Source of the DNA: Nephrocerus scutellatus
Taxonomy: Eukaryota > Arthropoda > Insecta > Diptera > Pipunculidae
Direction: 5' to 3'
NCBI GenBank assembly: GCA_947095585.1
Contig: OX352761.1
Coordinates: forward strand, 131,346,277-131,410,276
DNA: 64,000 nucleotides
In this document: positions 46,531 to 57,694 of the stretch, piece by piece
Layout of the letters: each line of letters begins with the position of its first letter
Position numbering within the stretch: the stretch's first letter is position 1
Notes under the pieces: model-generated
Database searches by the model: none
What the model saw: only the letters and a program-made list of their open reading frames with translations
Told to the model about the DNA's origin: nothing
Program-made: the position numbers and the translations under genes

Positions 46531-46778
46531 TGAGTGAGTATTTTGAGTATTTTGAGTATTGTGAGTATTTTGAGAATTTTGAGTACTGTGAGTATTTTGC
46601 GATGTTTGAGTATTGTGAGTGTTGCGAGTATTTTGAGTATTTTGTGAGTTTTGTAAGTATTTTAAGTATTGTGATTTTTTGAGTGTTGTGAGTATTGTGA
46701 ATATTATAAGCATTGTGAGTATTTTGAGCTTTGTGAGTATTTTGAGTATTGCGAGTATTTTGAGTACTGTGAGTATAC
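46531..46778 (+). repeat. 9-bp minisatellite (GAGTATTTT)
   Basis: About 27 tandem copies of a 9-bp unit, GAGTATTTT or GAGTATTGT, with scattered substitutions. Because 9 is a multiple of three and the minus-strand unit lacks stops, the minus strand stays open in overlapping frames (46,505-46,798 and 46,513-46,713), giving Gln-Asn-Thr and Ser-Lys-Tyr repeats. These are repeat artefacts, not genes. Confidence 0.9.
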
Positions 46779-47029
46779 GTCTGACAGATTATAACCATTT
46801 GGCCATTTGAGCTATTTGATATCTAAATAGTCTATAGTTTTAGTTTTAGGTATAAAAGTCGAGGAAACAAAAGCAAAGGAACATAAAAATGTGTTGATCG
46901 AAAAGAAGGAGGGCACCAAACAATGTGTAATTCGAAGAAGTGGCAAGATTCGAAAATCTTGGGGCTATAGTACGACATCTGCTTTTAAGATAGAATTCAA
47001 GCAGGGAACAGATGGTGTGCTAATAAAAA

Positions 47030-47295
47030 ACTGTTGCAGTTCAATTTTACTCGAAGACAAACCTTAATTGCGATGTACTACACTACTATCATACAACCAG
47101 TAGTGACATGTGGCTATGTGGCATGTGAAATGTACACCTTGACTGCAGCCACTGAAAGTCACTCAGGATATTCGATCCCAGAATACTGCAAAATGGCGAT
47201 TGTGAAAAAATGACGAAATCAATACAGTAATAATAATAGGCGAAAATATTATCAAATTAATAAGTGGCCGGCCAACGCCAACGCCAACGAATAAC
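47030..47295 (+). pseudogene. degenerate LINE post-RT fragment
   Basis: The plus strand reads FNFTRRQTLIAMYYTTIIQP followed by VVTCGYVACEMYTLTAATES at 47,038-47,160. This resembles the post-RT segment of several LINE groups (L-Y-x-T-x-I-x-P-V-V-T-Y-G-C-E-x-W-x-L-T). The following codons lose the frame. Only this one segment is recognisable, so the family cannot be assigned. Confidence 0.55.
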
Positions 47296-48740
47296 GAATT
47301 TTTATTTTTATTTTATTTTTATTTCTACTGCATTTCATATAAGAACATTAATGCCATACTGCGTAATCTTTCAAAATTAGTTCTATGGTAATTTTATATT
47401 GTCATACATATTGTCTGACCCACATGTACGACTATTTGTATAGAGGTCCATTCCACACTTATTTTATAACTAGACGAGCTTACGACTACTGTAAGTAACT
47501 CGTAATATACATGGGAATTAATACATGCCAAGGTCATTTTAAATTAATCCCACGAGTGATGTCACACAAATCCATTATGTACACTGTGAGCTCTTAACAG
47601 AACAGAGAGAACAAAATACTATTAATAATATATAGTAGTCATAAATTTGTGTACAGTAATTATACATTTCTTAATAATTTTTAATTTTAAAGGCGGACTC
47701 TCAGCATTTTTTGGCGAAATTTCCTCTTCTCCATACATACCACACACACAATTTTCACACAAAACTCAAGACTGATTGCATACAGCATCTCCCAGAAAAA
47801 TGTTGACGTTTCCATTCCGAGAATGGCAAACGATCTCTGTTGACCCGTTTTTCGCTTGGCAAGATCTCGACTAAAATGAAACTCCTGTTGATGTTCGTTT
47901 CACTTAAATGATAAACAACCAACAGAGACAGAGACACAACATATTATACCAGTAGTACACAACGGAATTTTTCACAATGCAAACGTTTTTATTATTCGTT
48001 AGAATGTGTTTGTGTATTGAAGTGATGATGCTGAATATGCTGCACCATGCGGTGACAGTAGCACCAGTAGCGGTAGCATTTTTCTATACCATAACTCCCT
48101 CCAAGCAAACAAACAAACAGTACATTCATCGCCTTAAAAGGTTTATAGACTCTAGATCCGACTCTAGATCGCTATGTTCAATTGCGCAGACGCAGATGCA
48201 CGTCCTTTAACTTATAGAGTATAAGAACGAATCAAGTTTTAATGTCAGCCTTACCAGCTGGGGGCTGGGTAGTGTTGTCTTTGTATGGTGTATGTCAGCA
48301 GCAGCAGTTAGAAGCGAATTTTAATTTCTTAGTTCAGGGTAAATCAACTGTGGCTAAAGGGGGGAGTCAGGACAGCCCATTTGGTAAATTATTCCAAAAT
48401 TGAATTACAAATATATTCAAGTAATAAACTAGAATATGATACGAGTGGTCTTCATAGGCAGAAAATTTAAGCAAACAGTCTGCTAAGGTACATAGATATA
48501 CAATACGTTATGGTTTTAGGAAACTGTCGGATTTTATGAGAAATACTTTCGAAACCTCGCAAAGAAACATTAAATAATATCGGTAGTATTTTTGTGGGTT
48601 CTATCGGCAGCTTATTTTTAGTTGTTCAACACAAAGTGAGCTGTCTGCCTTTTATTGGAAACCTTTTGTTTACTGGCAAGAATTTGTAACTACAAGCATT
48701 TAACCATCCTCAAATGATGCAGTTACGTATAAAATAGTGA
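47296..48740. other. no recognisable feature
   Basis: Unique AT-rich sequence without recognised motifs. Confidence 0.4.
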
Positions 48741-48905
48741 GTGTCGTGGCTCTAGTGGTTAGAGCGTTAGACTACTGAGCGGAAGATTCGAAGTTTGTAT
48801 CCCAGAAAAATACCAAAAATCAATTGCACCGACCAACCCTCGCGAATGTCTGAATAACATTCGAGAGTAATATCTGTCGTGAAACGCTTCTCATCTCGCT
48901 TTAAC
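48741..48905 (+). mobile_element. tRNA-derived SINE (copy 3), full tRNA-like head
   Basis: The head GTGTCGTGGCTCTAGTGGTT followed by AGAGCGTTAG has a D-arm-like GCTC/GAGC stem and a box A. Box B is degenerate (GTTTGTATCCC at ~48,793) but lies at a tRNA-like distance. The body follows the SINE family (CTCGCGAATGTCTGA, CGAGAGTAATATCTGTCGTG, CGCTTCTCATCTCGC). The tail is lost. The spacing between boxes is longer than in the copy at 49,236, so at least two head variants exist. Confidence 0.7.
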
Positions 48906-49235
48906 TTTAACTCGCTAAGCTTTATTCTCTATCCTACAAGCCTTGAAGACAATTGCACAAAACCGAGCCCCTTAGAGAAAATTAAAAATAATAAAAATAT
49001 ATAAAAATCATTGGGATTTAATCTGCTACGGCAATTGCATAAAACTCTGGGCAGATTCGAACCAAGGACTTTTATACCTTCTTTCCGTCGGTGATCCACG
49101 AAACACGCATAGAAATCGGCTGCCTTTTGCAAATTCAGACTTAGCGTCGTTCTCATTCCAATTTTGCTTCTCGTTGGTTTTGTGTATGACAATAGAAATG
49201 ATATCCACATATTAAGTGTTAGCTGTATTGGTCCG

Positions 49236-49524
49236 TAATAATAATAATAATAATATTTGGCGCTACAGACCATTGCGGTCCAAGGCCTAGCTTCTCGCAA
49301 CCATTTGTGTTGAGCATGTATATTTTTACACGCAAATGGAGGTGACCTACAATTTAATGCCAGATCTGATCGGCGAATTGAGACGCTTTCCGTGACAAGT
49401 TATTAAGTACTCTCGGACGTTTGTCAGACTTTCGCGAGAGGTTGGGCACAGTGAAAAATACTTTTTGGTGTTACTGGGATTCGAACCACGAACCTCTTGC
49501 TTTATCCAATGAGCTACGGCGCCC
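49236..49524 (-). mobile_element. tRNA-derived SINE (copy 4), full length
   Basis: This 289-bp copy shows all family parts on the minus strand: head GGGCGCCGTAGCTCATTGGA with box A (49,503-49,516), box B GGTTCGAATCCC (49,476-49,487), body with CAACCTCTCGCGAAAG, CGAGAGTACTTAATAAC, TTGTCACGGAAAGCG, AAATTGTAGGTCACC, CATTTGCGTGTAAAAATATA, AGGCCTTGGACCGCAATGG, and a tail of six ATT triplets. Boxes A and B are only about 15 bp apart, less than in a real tRNA, so it is a SINE head and not a tRNA gene. SINEs are copied by LINE enzymes. No clear target duplication was found. Confidence 0.9.
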
Positions 49525-51780
49525 ATACCGGAGTAATATCTGATCAAATATTCACATTTAGGCAGGCGATGCAAAAAGGGAACTTTTTATAAAAGCTTAT
49601 GGGAGAATTAGGCATCTCAAAAAACTTACACGACTATGTAGGTCGATCATGACCAATGTAATTAGACAAGTTCGCTATCTAGTCCAATCAATATACCACA
49701 ACGGTCCTGTCAAGTGGATGGATTGACTTTGGTTATTTTCAAGACATTTTAATCCAGAAACTTATTCATAGCATTTAAAGCTGCTGGTTTAGTAGAATGG
49801 TCATAACAATAACAGAACATTTTTTTTATCAAAATTAAAACTTTATATTTGGTCTTAAGTTTTATCGCACGTCTGTTGTTTTTTCTTTCCCTATTTTTTC
49901 GCTTTAAAATTTAGGTACCCAGCACTTATATGGATACGAGTAATTTACATATAGGTACTTACACGAGTATATGCGTGAACACTTTACAGAATTACGGTTA
50001 AGAACATTGAATGTCGCTTGGCAGACACCAACTTGCGCACATTACATTTATACGAATTTCAAGCATGTTCCTATGTTTTCGTCGAAAAAAAATGAAGCGG
50101 GTGCGACGAGCATCTGATTTGATAATCAATTGGGCCGTCACGTCAATTAGTTCAAGTAAGTTCCGCATACTTTCGCTTTCAGATGCACACAAATAGACAA
50201 GCATCCCGCTTCACTGAAGTGTTGCTTTCTTTAAAGTTTGTGGAGGGGGTTGGGACCATCACTAATGAGAACAATTCCTCTCATCTAAATTCGATTAAAT
50301 GTGTAATGCTCAACAGAGGCCGCACGCAGCACTCTAAATAGAAGATGCGCAATCGAATGGTCACAATTAGTTCAATTATTAGATACAGATGGCGACTGGC
50401 TACAAGCAACTTGGAATTAAATGAATTTAGTTTTCGATGTTTTGAATTGGTGATACGCAACATATGTTTTGTGCTGTGCTGCTGTGCTGTTCCATATAAA
50501 CGCAGATGTTTCTTATTAATTGATAATTCGCGCCAATGCTGGGTGTGCCAATAGGCCGCGCAATCGCGCATGAATAATGGATTTAGTTCAATTGGTAATT
50601 GCAATACAATTGTCGTTGGTTTTATTTTTATGGTGTTGTCAATATTTTAAAAAACACGACGACGTGTCAACAACACACGCAACACTTTTCGTTTCAAGTC
50701 TGTCTAAAGTTGTGGCGTAAAATGTCCGATGAAGTCACCCATCCATTGATTTTGTATTTCCCATTGCCACCGGCAAAGTGTAAAATGTAAAATAAAATTG
50801 GAATATAAAAGTTTGTGACTTTGAGTCTGTTTTACAGACAGGAAAACCAACATCATCATTGGAATTTATTTGAATTTTTTGAAACGAATAGACAACGAAC
50901 ATCATTTAGCACAAATTTGCACAATTTCATGAACCGTTTGGCTTGGCGGCTCTGTACAACTCAGATCTTACTTTTCAATTTCAAATTCTTTACAATACTC
51001 GGACATCTGTCTGGCGGCGACTTATCCATTGGTTTTGAAGATTAAAGATTTAAGCAAATTACCACTCGAGTTGAGAGCAGATGCAAGATGATATCATTCA
51101 TTGTTTTTGAGGTTATTTTTGATATTTTATTTTATGATCGTCTTGGCGCCAATTGATTTGTTTGATTTTGCAAATTTTGGCCTCTGTGGACAATGAATTT
51201 TATTTCATTCAGTTTGAAGCAGATGTCGGTCGAGACTTGTCAGCAACAGCTGTATTTTTTTGAATCTAGCAGCAGATTTGGAATGAAAAAACCGCTTTTC
51301 CATTATTATATTTTACAGCTTATAGCCACCTAGAACTTCAACTTTGGTATCTCTCAACGTATTTCATGGCCACTTAGATATGTAAGATATATAGGCTTAG
51401 ATTCTTCAGTAAATTATCCAGCAAAACAAATCATTATTGTTAGAAATTAGTATACATTATATAAAATAGTGTAAAAACCCACGTAGTATAATTTACTTGT
51501 TAATAATAATAAAGACATTAAGTTATTTATTACTAATAATAGAATGTATTTAAGATTTTTGATAATTAAATAAATAAATTAAAAAAAGTGCTGATAACCA
51601 AGTAGAATTAGGTACTTGTGTATAGATGATGTAGACTTAAAAAGGTGTTAAAGTAATTTTCTGTTAATTGTTTTTCGATACACATCAACCAATTGTGACA
51701 TTTGGCATAACCTGAAAAGCAATCAAGCCATCTATTTGTTGTACTAAATCATCTCGTAGCAATTTGAGGCATAGGTTAGT
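49525..51780. other. no recognisable feature
   Basis: Unique sequence, with overlapping short frames on both strands at 50,000-50,600 that show no domain. Confidence 0.4.
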
Positions 51781-51781
51781 T

Positions 51782-52540
51782 TAGGTTAAGGTGGATGTCA
51801 GTGAAACCGACAGACTTAGACCAGGAATGGTCCATTGGATATTACACGGATCCGAAAAAAATATTTCCACCAACTCGTTGAACCAATTAGAGCTTCGTAT
51901 GAACTAATCAAATCAATGTTGGTAAGATCATTAGTGTCGTTATAGAAGAAAGCTCACAAAAGTAGCTTACGTTTCTGGGAGAGGGCTGGACAAGTACAGA
52001 GAAGATGGACGATGGTCTCTTTCTCCTCCTCACCCATGCAGCTTCTGCAGAAGTCATTAGAGAAGACTCCAAGTCTTGCTGCATGCCTGCCTATGAGACA
52101 GTGTCCAGTGATGAGACCTACAATAGCACCGATCTGCGATCTTTTTGATAGATCAAACACTTGGAGCGTTTTGGATCTAGCTTGGGCCAGATCTGCTTTG
52201 TCGCTATGCAAGTTGTACCGTTTGACCACCTAACGTTAGTTTTTACATTAGCATCCCGCTTTAACAAGAATTTGTATGTAGCGATTTGTATGCCTATGGA
52301 ACAATATTCAGGTAAGAAGGGTAGCGTAGTTCCTTGCTTGGCATGTTCGTCAGCCATACAGTTACCCGGAATGTCTCTGTGCCCCGGCACCCAACACAGG
52401 TGGATATTTAACTGCTCCGCCATCTCCACGAGAGATGAACGGCAGTTACAGGCTAGAGTTGAATTTGTGCGGAGACTGATTCCAGGGATTTCAGTGCAGC
52501 TTGGCTATCCGAGAATATACGAAGGCGTAACAAACTACAC
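51782..52540 (-). pseudogene. I-type LINE, RNase H to 3' end
   Basis: On the minus strand from 52,530: a degenerate SDSQAAL block, then MEMAEQLNIHLCWVPGHRDI followed by PGNCMADEHAKQGTT (the RNase H C-terminal His and Asp). A post-RNase H tail carries RSQIGAIVGLITGHCLIGRH and a Cys/His motif C-x2-C...H-x4-C (CRSCMGEEEKETIVHLLCTC, 52,050-51,990). The frame ends after LSQKRKLLL at 51,954, then FFYND and LISSYEALI resemble the usual closing segment. The 3' untranslated end with GGTTAAGGTGGATGTCAGTG (plus text) lies at 51,786. The Cys/His tail is a putative zinc-binding segment known in these LINEs. Frameshifts and 5' truncation make it a pseudogene. Confidence 0.85.
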
Positions 52541-52679
52541 AAAAACATGATGAAGTGTATACTTAAAAGAACACATCAGTAAGCTGTCTTTTGTTGGAAA
52601 CAATTTGCTACTTACGAGACCTTTTGAGTAGATAAAATAATAATGACAGAAGTAAGAAATAACATATAATTTGTTTTTG

Positions 52680-53118
52680 CTTTGACTGAACGTGTAAAAA
52701 TATTACATCGTGAGATTTACGAGCGAGCAATATTTGTAAAAATTCCTATCGAAATCCTGAGTCGGTAGTCGCTACCTTGAGATCGCTTACTCCAATTCTC
52801 GGTCGTAATTATCGTCCCACTAGCCAGGCTGTGCGTGCTATAGTCGATAAGTTCGAGTCAACATATTCACTATTAAATGTTCCTGTGCCAGTAAGACAAC
52901 GCACCGCAAATATCGCAGCCGTAAGTGCTTCAGTTCAAAATGAGCCAAGTAAGTCGATTCGACGCCGTTTATAGGAATTGGAAACTCTCAGTACGCATTG
53001 TGGCGAATTTTGCGTAAAGATCTTGGCCTTCCCCTTACAAGATCAAATTAACTCAAGAACTAAAATCTCCTGATCATTTGAAGGGCCGAAATACAAAATT
53101 GTTATGTCCTTATTGAAA
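52680..53118 (+). pseudogene. Tc1/mariner-superfamily transposon, deleted copy
   Basis: The plus strand carries an N-terminal transposase part (LTERVKIL-type start, then LGRNYRPTSQAVRAIVDKFE at 52,800-52,860, NVPVPVRQRTANIA, SASVQNEPSKSIRR), then WRILRKDLG- and PYKIKLTQ-like segments in shifted frames, up to 53,090. From there it runs directly into GTTATGTCCTTATTGAAAAC (53,098-53,117), the right terminal repeat of the family at 36,389-37,314. The left terminal repeat was not found. All catalytic blocks are deleted. Confidence 0.8.
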
Positions 53119-53205
53119 ACCACTTTATATGTAAAAACACGCAAATCCATCTATTAGAATTTTTTGAACTAGAATATACTAAAATCCATCTGCTGTCTTT
53201 TTTTT

Positions 53206-53382
53206 AATATAATATTTGGTATAGGGTCTGTCTTCCCGCGACCATTCGTTTTATATTTTTTCATTAAAGCTTTCCATCAGAGTTATTATTCTCGTACGTT
53301 TGTTAGACGTTTGTGAGAAGTTGACCATGACAAAAATTTTAGTAATTTTATGGGATTCAAAATTCGAACCTTCAATTGATGA
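53206..53382 (-). mobile_element. tRNA-derived SINE (copy 5), degenerate
   Basis: On the minus strand the copy shows a degenerate box B (GGTTCGAATTTTGAATCCC at 53,352-53,370), CTTCTCACAAACGTCTAAC, ACAAACGTACGAGAATAATA, GGAAAGC and, near the 3' end, CGAATGGTCGCGGGAAG. The order follows the family at 49,236-49,524, but the sequence is strongly diverged. Confidence 0.6.
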
Positions 53383-54153
53383 TAAATGTGCAAAAAAAAA
53401 ATTCAAAAGGCTATATCCAGCTCTGTTCTAATTAGATTCAATAAATTTACTGCGCGTCTGTCTAGAAACGTTAATAAAATTAGACAATTTCCAAATTTAA
53501 AAATATAAATGTACATCTCTACACATAGAATTCAATGTGATGACGTTGTATATGTATATACACATAAGCCAACTCATTTCGCCCACATTCCGATTTTTAT
53601 TTTTTAATTAATCACATCAGACACACACACACATACACATCACATCATCATGAAAAAAATGTAATGAAATCACCTCTCATTCATGGCCAAGAAATCTGAT
53701 TTGCTGAACTTGAACAGACACAGATTGATTTTAATCTATGTACGAGAATATATTTGCAAACATTCATGTGTACTTGTATAACTACGTACGTGTAAGAGCA
53801 GACGATTAGAAGTGGGTACCAAAATAGATGGGATCTTATCGAGCAAATACAAATGCAGATGCAAATTTGTGAATTGTCAGATCGCCAACTGAATTTTATG
53901 ATTCAAATTTGTTTTTTTTTTCGTTAAAAGATAAATTAACATCATGAGAGAATAAAAAACCCAAATGGAATATTGTTTAAAAAGTCAGTGCGAGAATTGA
54001 GAGATCGTATATTGTAGTTTGTATTAATAGTGACCTAGTAGAACAGAAAATAGAAGGTACGGAATGATATTGATATTTGATAATTCTCCGCCCATACCGC
54101 GGAGGTACGAGTTTATAACCTTTTTACATAATATGAAATAAGTATTGACATAT
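53383..54153. other. no recognisable feature
   Basis: Unique AT-rich sequence with a short CA run near 53,619-53,640. Confidence 0.4.
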
Positions 54154-54236
54154 TTGTGTGCAAAAATATGCATGCTCAACACAATGGTTGCGAGAAGTCA
54201 GGCCTTGGACCGCATGGTATGTCGCGCCGATATTAT
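54154..54236 (+). mobile_element. tRNA-derived SINE (copy 6), 3' end only
   Basis: Only the 3' part of the SINE is present: TTTGTGTGCAAAAATATGCA, TGCTCAACACAATGGTTGCG, AGGCCTTGGACCGCATGG and GTCGCGCCGATATTATA. Confidence 0.75.
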
Positions 54237-54384
54237 ACATTGACATAAAAGGTTACTCAATACTCGACAATAAATAAATACTTATGCTACATTTTTGATA
54301 TTAGAATGTTTCCTTCACAAGGTGCATGCCTTAATACATAGTTTATAATAATTTCCATAATTTTTTTAGAATTATTTTGACTTC

Positions 54385-54870
54385 GACAAGCTTTATAAGA
54401 ACAACCACATATTCGCGATTGCTAAAATGCTACGAAATGTTTAGGTTTCCCAAAATGGTACGCTCCCTCAGATTTAGCTACTATTTACAAGGCGTATGTA
54501 TATTCGCCCAACACTTGAATACAACTGTGTTGTCTGGCCAGGTGCTTCCTAATCCACAATCTAGACTAGACATAATACAGAACTACGCGATGAAACTTAT
54601 GGGTGGCGTTCATTTCGCGAAAACAATCGAATCGCTTGAACATGGTAGGAATGTTACCGTGCATGTCACTGTTTTATCGAAATATCCATGTGTATCCTGG
54701 CAATCCTCCAACCCATCCAAAAATACTCGTGTCTCAACTCGTGCCCAATGGGTTACCATTAAGCTTAACAGCGGTCGTCGTACCAACCAATTCAGAGATC
54801 CCTTTTTTTAGCCGCACAATAATTAATTACCTAGCCAGTTTCTTTAAAAATTTGTTAAAGTGGCAAATTA
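54385..54870 (+). pseudogene. CR1-like LINE, post-RT to C-terminal tail
   Basis: The plus strand reads KNNHIFAIAKMLRNV-type thumb sequence, APSDLATIYKAYVYSPNT in shifted frames, then CVVWPGAS and an IIQNYAMKLMGGVHFAKTIE segment followed by SLEHGRNVTVHVTVL, and ends with FRDPFF and SRTIINYLASF, matching the FFGRTIIMWNELP tail of other copies. Several frameshifts; RT core and 3' terminus are missing. Confidence 0.8.
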
Positions 54871-55059
54871 ACTTACGAAAATGTAAATGTACCCAATGCT
54901 TCATAAACTTGGTTTAGTTTGGCTTTTAATTAATCTTCGTACGCAGATAAAACAAGACAAGTAAATGTAAAAGAACTTCGTTTTTCGGGTACCAACTCTT
55001 ATATATATAACGAAACACGCCACACAGTACAGTTGTTTATTATTTGGTAATAATCGCCA

Positions 55060-55660
55060 AAATATCTGTTTTTGAGGTCGGAGCTATTTTAAAGAATTTT
55101 CTTTTTTGCACGCTTCACACGCGCGACACACGACTTGGGACACGCTTCAAAAGCGGGATATCAAAATGGGCCCCTGACATTGAGCCGCTTACAAAATTTC
55201 AGCCCTCTATGTCGTGCGAAAGGTGGTTAAAAGAGACATAAAAACGAGAAAATGGCGCGATTTCAAACCATCACACGTGCCACACACGAAACGTGGCACG
55301 CAACATACGTGGTATATAGAAAAGGCTATTTTGGACTTAGAGACTCACAAAATTTCTCTCTAGGTCGTGTGGAAGTTGCTTAAAAAGAACCTCATAAGAA
55401 GTCTAAAAAAAAGTTCAACTCATTCCACGCGCCACGAACTACACGCGTCATACTCGGAATATAAATAATGCGGTTTTGGACTTAGACACTCACAAAATTT
55501 CAGCTGTCTAGACTTGTGGAAGTTGGTTAAATACGCGACATGCGTCAAACTCGGAATATAATAAATTTAAAACTTAGACATTCACAAATATTTAGCTCTC
55601 TAGGTCGTGAGGAAGGTGGTTAAAAAGGAACTTAGAGTGGTCGAAAATGCAGACAAAATG
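55060..55660 (+). repeat. degenerate tandem array, ~145-155 bp unit
   Basis: Four diverged units share a core of GACTTAGACACTCACAAAAT followed by TTCAGCTCTCTAGGTCGTG and GGAAGGTGGTTAAAAAG. The ACAAAATTTC landmark falls at 55,191, 55,347, 55,492 and, as ACAAATATTT, at 55,584, so spacing is 156, 145 and 92 bp (the last unit is shortened). Between cores are CACACGCGCCAC/ACACGCGTCATACTCGGAAT-type linkers. No similarity to other repeats here. Confidence 0.75.
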
Positions 55661-56960
55661 GATCAAGTCACGTTTTTAAAAAGGACCTGCAAGACTTGTT
55701 TGAGATTAAAGAGCATAACCAGTAAATACAATTTTTCTTATAAAAAATTATGTGTCTTATTGCTTGTAAATACTGCTCAAAATAATTCTTCAAATGAATC
55801 ATCAGCAAATGTCTTCGTTTCCGTCGGTCGACGCCTAAAAAGAGTGCGGCGTTCTCTAAATTTCAGCGAGACAAGAAACCAGACGAACGTGATGACAATG
55901 GGATGTTCAATGCAATATCTAGGAGGCAACTCTCTGCTCCCCCCTTCTGATCATTTTAAATAGATAAAAAATGAAGGGAAATGGCTTATTGCCAGCAAAA
56001 ACAAGTTGCTCCGGCGTTGGCACCATGAAAACGTCTCGAATTGTTGGGACGACGATTGTCAAAGTAGAAAGTACCCAGAGGATTACGTTGTGAGTGACAC
56101 AGTTGAAGGTTTCTTCATTGCATCCGCTGGCTCTTGTGACTCATTTCGCATCAGCAGCGCCCTTTAAACCAGTGCACAATGTAAGTTCCATGAACTTGAA
56201 CAACCACAAAACAGGAAAAAAACATCGTCATCCTATCACTTTTCACTAAAGTACTCGCATGTTTGTGTCTCTATGCGTGCGTGTGCTTCCCTTGGATATT
56301 ATCTTTACTAATAATGTTGACAAAAAGATGAATGCTGACTTCAGCAAAAAATTGCGAACCGAACTATCAACAAATAAACAAACAGAGCGAAGCAAATCAT
56401 CAGCCACTGGAAAAGGGGAGCGTATTTTACAGAGTCTGCACATTTTTGTTTTTAATACATTTTTAAATACGAAATGTAAATATTTGAATTTAATTTTTAG
56501 CGAATTATTATGGCGGCAATATGTATTTCAATTAATAAATATTTTGTTATAAATATTCTTTTGAAGATACACATTTGCTAATAAACGATAAGCAAACATT
56601 GTGGGCAGGAAATGAGCCTGAAGACGTCAGTAATCGGCATTGTAAATGTACCGCAGGAAAAAAAAACGAAAAAAATTCTTCAATGTGGTGGATGTGTTAC
56701 GTGGGACTTGCACATACATAGATGAATAGACGAGTGTTACCGCAGCCCATTGTACAAATAAATCTATAGTTTGTATAAATAATAAATAAAAAAAAATAAA
56801 AAAAAATTGAGAATCGCTATAAAGAAAAGTTTGAAAATCATTGAAAGAATTTTTATTTTATTATATTTAACTTATTGCCAATGCAAACTAGCTGAATGAC
56901 TTGCGCCACGGAGGTGGTGGGCCTCTTATTAAAATGAACAAATCGAAGAAATCTCATGTT
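55661..56960. other. no recognisable feature
   Basis: A 118-codon plus frame (55,607-55,963) begins inside the last tandem unit and shows no domain. The rest, including 56,246-56,552, holds short frames only. Confidence 0.4.
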
Positions 56961-57060
56961 GATTCATTGAAAAAAAAAAACAATACGAAAAAACGATAAC
57001 GAAACTAAAAGGACGACGGGTCCAAATGCTTTAATCAATGGATCATGAACAGGGAAAACC
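56961..57060 (+). repeat. shared repeat block (copy 3)
   Basis: It begins GATTCATTGAAAAAAAAAAA and includes CGATAACGAAACTAAAAGGA, CCAAATGCTTTAATCAATGG and ATCATGAACAGGGAAAACC, matching 33,447-33,545 and, in reverse, 10,030-10,128. It stops exactly at the end of an RTE-like coding fragment. Confidence 0.7.
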
Positions 57061-57310
57061 GGTACCGATATTGAGCCGATGTCATCCAGTTTGGCATACC
57101 TAAACTCTGAGCGTCCTGGTCTACGCCATCATTCCAGCGTAAACCTGGCCAGCCTCGCTGTCATACGGGCCAACAATTCTCCGTAAGACTTTTCGCGAGC
57201 GCGGCTAAGTCGTCATGATGCTTTTTGCTATCCAGCCAAGTCAGACAGACCGTGCGCGTATTTTTGGTTCTATACTGTTATCAACTGCTACAGTGGCACG
57301 GCTGATTATG
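57060..57310 (-). pseudogene. RTE-like LINE, extreme C-terminus
   Basis: The minus strand encodes RGWPGLRWNDGVDQDAQSLG followed by MPNWMTSAQYR at 57,160-57,065, the standard RTE C-terminal motif W-x-D-G-V-x-x-D-A-x-x-L-G-x-x-N-W. Upstream (57,300-57,165) a frameshifted R-x-x-x-R-K-S-Y-G-E-L-L region matches the fragment at 33,130-33,440. It is directly followed on this strand by the shared repeat block. Confidence 0.8.
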
Positions 57311-57685
57311 AAGTTACAATTACCGGGTTTCTTTATAAAAATACAATTAGGTACTTGTGTGTATATATTAATGGACCGCAACTTTTAATTTTCAAAGGAT
57401 AATATAACGACACATAAACAAAAGCAAGTGCATTGTTTGTAGTTTTCTATACTTAAATATGTTGTTGTTGCATGTTGTTTATTGGACGGTGTATCAAAAC
57501 GTCAATTTCACACAATCATTTATCACAGTAGTAATACAAAACGTCTTTAATTATTTGTTTATGCAATTACTTACACTTTTTATTTAATCTTAGGTTAGCT
57601 TTCTATAAAAAGTTCACCTAAGACTAAATAAAAACTTTTATTAATGATTTAATTAATTATATTAAATGAAGATCGCAGCAGCGAT
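57311..57685. other. no recognisable feature
   Basis: AT-rich unique sequence with no recognised motif. Confidence 0.4.
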
Positions 57686-57694
57686 TACATTTAT

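Noticed and set aside
46505..46798. 97-codon Gln/Asn/Thr and Ser/Lys/Tyr repeat protein
   Set aside because: Produced by the 9-bp minisatellite; overlapping minus frames stay open for the same reason.
48741..48802. tRNA gene on the plus strand
   Set aside because: It has a D-arm-like stem but no convincing anticodon or acceptor pairing, degenerate box B, and a SINE body downstream.
49476..49524. tRNA gene on the minus strand
   Set aside because: Boxes A and B are present but too close together, and the sequence continues into a repeated SINE body with an ATT tail.
52161..52550. 129-codon plus-strand frame
   Set aside because: Antisense shadow of the I-type LINE RNase H region.
55607..55963. 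118-codon plus-strand frame
   Set aside because: It starts within the last unit of the degenerate tandem array and carries no recognisable motif.
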